A stretch of DNA of 12,896 bases from an uncultured Clostridiaceae bacterium. GTDB taxonomy: Bacteria > Bacillota > Clostridia > Lachnospirales > Lachnospiraceae. The stretch spans positions 1-12,896 of the forward strand of contig CAMWOF010000034.1 in the NCBI GenBank assembly GCA_947175805.1. Reading direction: 5' to 3'. The first letter of the stretch is position 1; each line of letters starts with the position of its first letter. The notes under the pieces were generated by a model that was not told where the DNA came from, made no database searches, and saw only the letters and a program-made list of their open reading frames with translations. The position numbers and the translations under genes are program-made. Below are positions 6,732 through 12,259 of the stretch, piece by piece.

Positions 6732-7172
6732 TTAATGCACCCCCAATCTCTTTTTCAGCTCATCGGCGTATTGTCGGGACGCAATAAGCTGCTCACCGTT
6801 TTCAAGAGTAATGCGTATCCTGCGGTCAAACTCGGCTTTGAGAGAGCGTATATATTTCAGCCGTACAATGCAGGACTTGCTTATGCGTAAAAAATTACTT
6901 CCGCAAAGTCTGTCACCCATTTCATACAGCTTCAGCTTTGATTCATAACAATCATTTTCGGTGTAAACAAAAGTTCTCCTGTCCACCGTTTCAATATATG
7001 CAATTTTTGAAATATCAAGTATGTGGGTCTCGCCGTCCTTTATTACGGTTATCTGATTGTCCGCCATGCGTAGTGCAGCGATAATATTTTCCGTTTCGGC
7101 GGTCAGACTGGCGCAGTTTATGATGATTTCCGTATCGGTAAGCTCAGGGTCTATGTTAATGGATATTTTCAC
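6732..7172 (-). CDS. LytTR-family DNA-binding transcriptional regulator without receiver domain
   Basis: This 146-residue protein has a short N-terminal part (about 1-45, with SINIDPELTDTEIIINC resembling other stand-alone LytTR proteins). The LytTR domain spans about 47-143. Recognisable LytTR segments are ISKIAYIETVDRRTFVYTEN, LRISKSCIVRLKYIRSLKAEF, and the closing GEQLIASRQYADELKKRLG. It lacks a phospho-acceptor receiver domain, so it is not a classical response regulator. Control is more likely through its DUF3021 neighbour or autoregulation. The start is GTG at 7172, with GGGAGG 7 nt upstream. It is the first gene of the four-gene operon ending at 4719 and probably regulates that operon. 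Confidence 0.9.
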   Translation of the reverse strand: MKISINIDPELTDTEIIINCASLTAETENIIAALRMADNQITVIKDGETHILDISKIAYIETVDRRTFVYTENDCYESKLKLYEMGDRLCGSNFLRISKSCIVRLKYIRSLKAEFDRRIRITLENGEQLIASRQYADELKKRLGVH

Positions 7173-7186
7173 GCTATCGCCTCCCT

Positions 7187-7253
7187 GTAGTATACTATCA
7201 CAACGTATGATTTTTATTCAAGCAGGCGGTACGTGACCTGCCGTATACTATAC
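7187..7253 (-). promoter_or_regulatory. Candidate promoter/operator region of the LytTR operon
   Basis: The nonamer gtatactat occurs twice in direct orientation, at 7190-7198 and 7243-7251, 53 bp apart. Read leftward, each copy offers a -10-like core (TAGTAT, TATAGT). TTGAAT lies 18 bp before the proximal TAGTAT, giving a weak promoter. Between them TACGTTGTG (leftward, 7199-7207) matches the general LytTR-site pattern at 8 of 9 positions as I remember it. No second matching half-site at the usual spacing was found. This is a reasonable autoregulatory control region, but which element is used cannot be decided. Confidence 0.35.
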
Positions 7254-7278
7254 ATGAAATGCCTAAACTTATAAAAAC

Positions 7279-7306
7279 AGGACAGTTGCTTAATAGCAAC
7301 TGTCCT
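7279..7306 (-). terminator. Strong leftward terminator after the SDR/membrane-protein unit
   Basis: A perfect 12-bp stem aggacagttgct / agcaactgtcct encloses loop taat. Read leftward it is followed by gtttttata. AGTCTGAG overlaps the 5' base of the stem, exactly as at 4652-4678. It isolates the LytTR promoter from upstream transcription. Confidence 0.85.
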
Positions 7307-7369
7307 CAGACTATAGACAAAGCAAAAGATGATACATGCTTATGATGGCTCAAAATGCAGATAAAAACG

Positions 7370-7387
7370 AGAGCGGCTAGAAGCTCT
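7370..7387 (-). terminator. Short proximal hairpin after the membrane protein gene
   Basis: A 5-bp stem agagc / gctct with an 8-nt loop starts 6 bp beyond the stop codon. Read leftward it is followed by cgttttta. The stem is short, so it is probably a weak terminator backed up by the stronger one at 7279-7306. Confidence 0.4.
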
Positions 7388-7392
7388 TTACC

Positions 7393-8154
7393 TTATGTAT
7401 CCCGCTTTTCGTCGCTGGTAATGGAATACTCTTTTTCACACTGAACCGCCGCCGTAATGCTTCCTGCTAGACCTAAGAGCATTGCCACAAAACAGATTAC
7501 ATAAATGACACCCTGCTTTAAGGCATGTTTATTATCTACCTTTGTTATCAGCAGATATATCACATCTGCCAAAGGAAAACACAAGAATAAAATACTCAGC
7601 AAAAACTCTCCCAGCTTACAGCGTTTCACAAGCAGACGCTCCAGCTGTCCCAGCATGGCGGGCAATGACATGACAAATGTAATACCAAACAGGAAAAAGA
7701 AAACCCCAATTCCTACAATTGGTAAGTGCATGGAAAGGACTGCCAAAACAATCAAAATCGGCATCAGAAAAATCGTAAAGAATGCAGCCATAGTGAATAT
7801 AGTCTGTCCCATCGTAATCAGCCAGCTCACCCCGATTACAGCCAAAAGCATAGCGGGAATCGCCAAAACCTTCACGATTGTCGTGGCTGTAATCAGTAAT
7901 TCTCCATGTGCTTCAAGCAGCTCTTCTCTCTCTCCCTTCGGCAAAAACAGTGCTCTCAGAAAAGGTCCAAGAACCATCACACCATAAATCAGGCAAAGCA
8001 TCCCCATTACCAACATCATAATGAGTGCAATACTAATGGCACTCTTCATGCCGTACATAATAGATGCTCTGGAAATCAGATATAACGCAAGCGCTGTAAC
8101 CAACGGCATCACTGCCGCCAATATTATTGTAACTCTCTTGAATGCTGTAGACAT
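7393..8154 (-). CDS. Multi-spanning membrane protein of unknown function
   Basis: This 253-residue protein is strongly hydrophobic, with six to seven predicted helices at about 8-28, 38-66, 86-108, 112-136, 139-163, 184-204 and 218-242. It has a polar Lys/Glu-rich cytoplasmic loop (PKGEREELLEAHGELL) after the second helix and a charged tail ending SDEKRDT. I do not recognise a family; there is no ATPase, transporter signature or catalytic motif that I can name. I chose the ATG at 8154, which has GGGGG 7 nt upstream and leaves 49 bp after the dehydrogenase stop. The frame is open back to 8226, but that would overlap the dehydrogenase gene with no ribosome site. It is probably co-transcribed with the dehydrogenase from the promoter at 8991-9019 and ends at the double terminator downstream. 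Confidence 0.75.
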   Translation of the reverse strand: MSTAFKRVTIILAAVMPLVTALALYLISRASIMYGMKSAISIALIMMLVMGMLCLIYGVMVLGPFLRALFLPKGEREELLEAHGELLITATTIVKVLAIPAMLLAVIGVSWLITMGQTIFTMAAFFTIFLMPILIVLAVLSMHLPIVGIGVFFFLFGITFVMSLPAMLGQLERLLVKRCKLGEFLLSILFLCFPLADVIYLLITKVDNKHALKQGVIYVICFVAMLLGLAGSITAAVQCEKEYSITSDEKRDT

Positions 8155-8203
8155 CAAGCTTCCCCCTTTTGTAATGAAAGCAACCCCGGAAACAATATCT
8201 TCC

Positions 8204-8947
8204 CTATGATCTGCACGCACCGTCAACAGACAGAATTTCCCCTGTCACATAGCTTGCTAAATCGCTGGCAAGATAAAGGAATGCCGATGCTACCTCCTCC
8301 GGCTCACCCGGTCTTCCCATCGGAATCTTAGCGGAAATTGCCTGCACAACCTGCTCCGGCAGTGATGCCACCATATCCGTCTTTGTCACACCAGGCGCAA
8401 CCGCATTGACACGGATATGATCCGGTCCCAGCTCTCTTGCCAGAGAAATCGTCATACCGTTTACTGCAAATTTACTTGCAGGATACCCTACGCCTGCCGG
8501 CTGACCCGAAATACTTACCATGGAGCTGGTGTTAATAATACAGCCGCCTCCCTGTTCCTTCATAATCTTGGCTGCCGGCAAAATCGCATAAAAAATTGCC
8601 TTCACATTTAAGTCAATCACCTTGTCAAACTCCTCCGGTGTATAGTCATATAATTTGGTATTCTGGGAGATGCCGGCATTATTTACCAGAATATCAATCC
8701 TGCCAAATTTTTCCTTTACGTCCAAAATTGCTTTTTCTACCTCTACCGCATCGGTAAGCTTTGGAAATTTGCCCTCTACTTCCCATGCTGCATTTTCTGC
8801 CTTAAGCTTGTCCAATGCGGTATCTACAGATTCCTGACGGGAACCGAATAACACAACCTTTGCACCGTTTTGAAGATATTTTCTCACAATCTCAAAACCA
8901 ATCCCTCTTGTTCCTCCTGTTACTACTGCCACTTTTCCCTTTAACAT
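8204..8947 (-). CDS. Short-chain dehydrogenase/reductase (classical SDR, FabG/BaiA-like)
   Basis: This 247-residue NAD(P)-dependent oxidoreductase has all classical SDR landmarks. They are the cofactor glycine motif TGGTRGIG at 10-17, NNAG at 89-92, structural Asn114, catalytic Ser142, Tyr155 and Lys159 (YPASK), PG at 185-186, and a C-terminal SVDGA. The length is that of 3-oxoacyl-ACP reductases. Local similarity to Clostridial bile-acid 3alpha-hydroxysteroid dehydrogenases (BaiA) is visible in TGGTRGIGF, NGAKVVLFG, VAPGVTKTDM and ASDLASYVTG. Substrate specificity cannot be settled by eye. Unusually, the adenine-contacting Asp after beta-4 (normally D-L/V-T) is Lys63 here (FPKLTDA). The ATG at 8947 has AAGGAAG 8 nt upstream; the longer open frame to 9019 crosses the promoter and is rejected. 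It may reduce a ketone from the neighbouring ketosynthase cluster, but it has its own promoter. Confidence 0.9.
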   Translation of the reverse strand: MLKGKVAVVTGGTRGIGFEIVRKYLQNGAKVVLFGSRQESVDTALDKLKAENAAWEVEGKFPKLTDAVEVEKAILDVKEKFGRIDILVNNAGISQNTKLYDYTPEEFDKVIDLNVKAIFYAILPAAKIMKEQGGGCIINTSSMVSISGQPAGVGYPASKFAVNGMTISLARELGPDHIRVNAVAPGVTKTDMVASLPEQVVQAISAKIPMGRPGEPEEVASAFLYLASDLASYVTGEILSVDGACRS

Positions 8948-8990
8948 ACATTTATCTTCCTTTCTATAAAATATTTTATATTTGCATGCT

Positions 8991-9019
8991 ATTATACAGT
9001 AGAAAACTTTCCCTGACAA
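8991..9019 (-). promoter_or_regulatory. Near-consensus housekeeping promoter for the SDR gene
   Basis: Read leftward there is TTGTCA (9019-9014, five of six to consensus), a 17-bp spacer and a perfect TATAAT (8996-8991). The -10 is about 44 nt upstream of the SDR ATG. This is the best sigma-A-type promoter in the window. It shows that the SDR and the following membrane protein can be transcribed independently of the ketosynthase cluster. Confidence 0.85.
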
Positions 9020-9020
9020 T

Positions 9021-9037
9021 GTTTATTCTATGTAAAC
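9021..9037 (-). promoter_or_regulatory. Inverted repeat touching the -35 of the SDR promoter
   Basis: The 5-bp arms gttta and taaac are separated by 7 bp, immediately upstream of the -35 element at 9014-9019. The position suits an activator or repressor site, but the arms are short and AT-rich. This is weak evidence. Confidence 0.25.
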
Positions 9038-9054
9038 GCTGTGTTTGATTGTTT

Positions 9055-9180
9055 TCAAGCTATAAAAAATTCTTTTACCTGCTCAATAGATACCGGATAA
9101 AAATTATTAGCATCTGCATCCCGATTGTCGTGACACTGAATTGTTATCGGATTGTACTTTAAAAGCTCCTGCAATTTCAC
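9055..9180 (-). pseudogene. 41-codon remnant with the N-terminus of a DHH-family phosphoesterase
   Basis: A GTG at 9180 follows the ketosynthase stop by 13 bp, and GGGGG sits 7 nt upstream. The frame runs 41 codons to TGA at 9055. Residues 1-24 (through ITIQCHDNRDADA) match the start of Clostridial DHH phosphoesterases (oligoribonuclease/cyclic-dinucleotide phosphodiesterase type). In those proteins the first metal-binding segment reads IQCHDNPDADA. The Pro is Arg here, and after Ala24 the match stops. The remaining 17 residues (NNFYPVSIEQVKEFFIA) do not continue that fold. I infer a truncated relic of a DHH gene joined to unrelated DNA, still carrying its translation start. A real small protein is possible but less likely. 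Confidence 0.55.
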
Positions 9181-9193
9181 CTGTGTTCCCCCT

Positions 9194-10126
9194 TTAATAC
9201 CGCATTACCAGTATATTTGTAGTCAGACCGGCGGCTGTTCCACAGAGCATTACAACATTACCCTTTTTAATCTCTCCATTTTCAATGGCATCGATCATCG
9301 CTACCGGAACAGAAGCCGATACCATATTGCCAAACTGCCCCACCTTGTTTATATACTTGCCCTCCGGTATTTTACATCTTTTCATAACCATACTCAGTGC
9401 CTTACTTGCCTGATGTGGAACTACCATATCTATATCCTCCATTGACAGTCCGCTTTCCTGATAACACTCCTCAAACATAAGGGGTAGCTTTTTTGCCGCC
9501 AAAGACAGCACCTCTATGCCCTTCATGTCAAACATATACTCTGCTCTGGTTTTGTCACTATAATACTTTGGATGAAAACCTGTCAATCCCCCTCTTATTT
9601 CCGTTGCATGCGCCCCTTCCGACCACGTTTTTTGTACCGCATATAAAATTCCTGTCTGACTATCCCTGCTCTTACTGACAATTACAGCGGCAGCAGCATC
9701 ACTAAATAGCTCAAAGCTTTCCTTCTGGTTCGGATTTAACCCAAGAGAGGCCAGCTCACTGGAAACAATTAGCACATTGTGATATCTTCCCGCCTCAATC
9801 AAATATGAAATCGTATCTAATGCCGTAATAAAGCTTGTACATGTGGTATTTATATCCATTGCAGGAATTTCGCTGCCCTTTGCAATTTGTTCATGAATCA
9901 GTGCTGCTGTACAGGGGATGGGCTGAATATCCACCGCCGAAGCCGCAACAATTAAATCAATCTGGGAGATATCCATGTGTGCCTGTTCCAGCGCCTGCCT
10001 GATTGCATGAATCGCCATCGTAAGCTGTGTTTCTCCTTCTCCTGCCCGATACCTTATCTGTCCATCAATATTGATGGTATTTTGAGGTAAATACTTTCCG
10101 TACCCGATTATCTCCACATTTCTCAT
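9194..10126 (-). CDS. FabH/OleA-like ketoacyl synthase (thiolase superfamily)
   Basis: The 310 residues have the two-domain thiolase fold. The catalytic triad of the beta-ketoacyl synthase III group is intact: Cys96 in DINTTCTSF, His238 in VVPHQAS and Asn267 in GQFGNMVSASVP. It ends with GTAAGLTTNILV, equivalent to the GGGLT closing motif. Such enzymes load an acyl group on Cys and perform a decarboxylating or non-decarboxylating Claisen condensation. The N-terminal CoA-binding Trp/Arg motif of housekeeping FabH (DEWI..RTGI) is replaced by IRYRAGEGET, so the donor or acceptor probably differs from acetyl-CoA/malonyl-ACP. The ATG has AGGAGG 7 nt upstream, 14 bp after the adenylating enzyme. 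Context with an adenylate-forming enzyme and an OleD-like reductase argues for specialised, not primary, fatty acid metabolism. Confidence 0.88.
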   Translation of the reverse strand: MRNVEIIGYGKYLPQNTINIDGQIRYRAGEGETQLTMAIHAIRQALEQAHMDISQIDLIVAASAVDIQPIPCTAALIHEQIAKGSEIPAMDINTTCTSFITALDTISYLIEAGRYHNVLIVSSELASLGLNPNQKESFELFSDAAAAVIVSKSRDSQTGILYAVQKTWSEGAHATEIRGGLTGFHPKYYSDKTRAEYMFDMKGIEVLSLAAKKLPLMFEECYQESGLSMEDIDMVVPHQASKALSMVMKRCKIPEGKYINKVGQFGNMVSASVPVAMIDAIENGEIKKGNVVMLCGTAAGLTTNILVMRY

Positions 10127-10140
10127 TTGTTTTCCTCCTA

Positions 10141-11418
10141 TTATTTTTTTCTTCTGGACTCTACCCTTTTTAATTTTTTGCTTCTGTCATAGCTGTACGC
10201 AAAGAAGGATATGTCCGGTAATTGAAATTTCATGTCCTTTGCTAACCGATTAAACTCCTGTCTAATCAACTCCTGTATTTTCTCCGACTCATTTATGTAA
10301 ATCTCTAATGCACCGGACTCTGTCTGTAGCACCCTGTAATTCTCAACCTCCCCCGAAAACAACACCACACGCCGGATAAAATCCGGAAATACCTTTACCA
10401 CCTGTCCGTCCTGTGTATCAAATAAAAACACATCATCCTCCCGCCCCTCGATCCGCTCCAATGCTGTAAAACAACTGCCACAGGGACAAGTTCCCTGCTT
10501 TTCGACCAGAATGTCATTCAGCCGATAGCGGATAATCGGCTGGGATCGCCTTGTAAAATCTGTAATGACAGGGATAAAACGCTTGTCATCTATGTATTCC
10601 TTTTCAATATACACAATATCTTCATTTAAATGAATGGTTCCGTACTTACATGTGGTGGCAAGACATCCTTCTGTACATTGATAAACCTGATGCACCGGCT
10701 CTATCTGAAACACGCTGGAAATATGCCTGCAATCCCTCTCTTCCAACACCTCTGCAATAGATATAACCTTTTTCGGTCGAATCTTTAATCCCTTATTCTC
10801 TATATAGTCACAGATTTCCAGCAGCACTGATGGCTGCCCTACTAAAATGTCCGGGCAAAGCTCCTGCAGGGCAGAAATATTTTCTGCAATGGGCTTATAA
10901 ATATCAAAAAATTCAAACCTGATATTGTTTGATTTTACCGCTTCATATAGGTTGCTGTTTGCGCGCATAAAAAACGCCACCTTGTATTTTTGCAAAATAG
11001 AACCATATAAGACCTTGGATAAAATATAACCCGCCCACTGATTTTTTTCTTCCTCTGCCACGAGAAATATACCTCTCGTATCCGATGTACCTGAGCTTAA
11101 GCCCACCGTAATGTGATTCAGGGTTTTCGAAAAACTTCTGGATTTTTCTGAGTCAATGGCAAGCGTCAGTGCTGATTCCCTGTCAATTCCCACCGTATTT
11201 AATTCATTAAAATGCTCCATCATTATCTTTTTATTCATTTCCGGAAATGCCGCCAGCTCCTTTCCGGCATAATCCCTGTAAAACAGCGAATTTTTCGTCA
11301 CAAAGTCTAACTGCTTATCAATTTTCCTTTGCTGATACCGCTCTAAGCATTCCCGGTTCTTCATCCGCAGTTTTTTATAATATAAATAATGTTTTGCAAT
11401 TTCCAGCTTGTTATTCAT
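10141..11418 (-). CDS. Adenylate-forming enzyme, PaaK / F390-synthetase-like
   Basis: The 425-residue enzyme belongs to the ANL superfamily branch that includes phenylacetate-CoA ligase, coenzyme F390 synthetase-like proteins and LuxE-type acyl-protein synthetases. Landmarks from the ATG at 11418 are P-loop SSGTSDTRG at 108-116, the A5-like YQCTEG at 246-251, the A7-like IRYRLND at 296-302, and the hinge segment ERIEGREDDVF at 321-331. A CPCGSC cysteine cluster at 311-316 might bind metal. A basic C-terminus follows (KKLKRVESRRKK). It should activate a carboxylic acid as acyl-AMP and pass it to a thiol or other acceptor. The substrate and acceptor are unknown. ATG 11418 was chosen for a GAGG about 9 nt upstream and an 8-bp overlap with the hydrolase gene; the open frame extends to 11442. 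Confidence 0.85.
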   Translation of the reverse strand: MNNKLEIAKHYLYYKKLRMKNRECLERYQQRKIDKQLDFVTKNSLFYRDYAGKELAAFPEMNKKIMMEHFNELNTVGIDRESALTLAIDSEKSRSFSKTLNHITVGLSSGTSDTRGIFLVAEEEKNQWAGYILSKVLYGSILQKYKVAFFMRANSNLYEAVKSNNIRFEFFDIYKPIAENISALQELCPDILVGQPSVLLEICDYIENKGLKIRPKKVISIAEVLEERDCRHISSVFQIEPVHQVYQCTEGCLATTCKYGTIHLNEDIVYIEKEYIDDKRFIPVITDFTRRSQPIIRYRLNDILVEKQGTCPCGSCFTALERIEGREDDVFLFDTQDGQVVKVFPDFIRRVVLFSGEVENYRVLQTESGALEIYINESEKIQELIRQEFNRLAKDMKFQLPDISFFAYSYDRSKKLKRVESRRKK

Positions 11419-12259
11419 ATGTTCGTTCCTCAAATGGCTCATGCGAGAAAATCACCTTTATTTCTCTGTGCTCCCGCTGCAATTTTTGTATTCTTTGTAT
11501 CGTCTCTTTATATGAGTCAAAATCTGCCTGTATTTTTCTTGGAATCCACCGCATTTGCTCTGCCCTTTCCATAAAGAAACTTCCCCAGCTGCTATCCGCA
11601 GCAAAAAGCAACTGAAATGCCTCAATATAGATTCCCATCTGCCCCTTGCAGTGTCCGTCCAGTCGAACCCCCCAGATACTGCCGTCGCCTAACAAATCAT
11701 AAATCTCAGAAAAGTAATCTGACAAAAAATGCTTATTTTTTGTGGGTTGTGCTACCCTTTTACATATCCCCTCACCACATGCTTGTGTCTTCCTGCTTTG
11801 TGTCTTCTGGTTTATGTGCGGAACCTGATTTCCAAATACCAGATTACTGATATGAATGTGTTCCATGCTTTCCCATACTTCTTTTGTCGCAATCAGCTCA
11901 TAGCCCTGAAAATCCTTTAATCCGCCGATATGATCCGGATGAGCATGGGATAAAATAATCTTATCTATGGCTGTGATTCCCTCCTGTTGCAATCGGTAAC
12001 GAATGGTATCCGCCTCCTTCACATGGGTTGGATTCAGCAGATTATATATCAGAGATATGATACCGTTTTGATAAATCCTTTTTGAATATCCCGTATCAAA
12101 CAAAACATTTCCATATTTCTTATGGGTGATTAAAACAACCATTGCAGGGAACTCCAGCCGCTTATCTCTCTCATGTTTAACTATGTGGGACAGATGATTC
12201 ACACAATATCCACATTGAAATAATTTAATTCTTTCGATTGGCACTCCACCAGTCTCCAT
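11411..12259 (-). CDS. Metallo-beta-lactamase-fold hydrolase
   Basis: The 282-residue protein has a full dinuclear-zinc site. It has H105-x-H107-x-D109-H110 in SHAHPDHIGG, His203 in DGHCKGQMG, Asp222 in FAADSSW and His273 in FSHEPF. The strand FDTGYS precedes the metal motif, as in lactonase-type members (AiiA/AttM-like) and glyoxalase-II-like thioesterases. Likely chemistry is hydrolysis of a lactone or thioester; which of these cannot be told. In this cluster it could release a product from the ketosynthase or open a lactone. The ATG at 12259 was chosen because GGAGGAAGGA lies about 10 nt upstream; the frame is open to 12298 but lacks a ribosome site there. It overlaps the upstream reductase gene by 35 bp, indicating a shared transcript. 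Confidence 0.88.
   Translation of the reverse strand: METGGVPIERIKLFQCGYCVNHLSHIVKHERDKRLEFPAMVVLITHKKYGNVLFDTGYSKRIYQNGIISLIYNLLNPTHVKEADTIRYRLQQEGITAIDKIILSHAHPDHIGGLKDFQGYELIATKEVWESMEHIHISNLVFGNQVPHINQKTQSRKTQACGEGICKRVAQPTKNKHFLSDYFSEIYDLLGDGSIWGVRLDGHCKGQMGIYIEAFQLLFAADSSWGSFFMERAEQMRWIPRKIQADFDSYKETIQRIQKLQREHREIKVIFSHEPFEERTYE

Noticed and set aside
7182..7194. TATACT (leftward) as the -10 of the LytTR operon
   Set aside because: The transcription start would fall within the Shine-Dalgarno sequence, leaving no usable ribosome site.
8204..8947. Calling the SDR baiA
   Set aside because: The motifs are shared with many FabG-like SDRs and no other bai gene is nearby.
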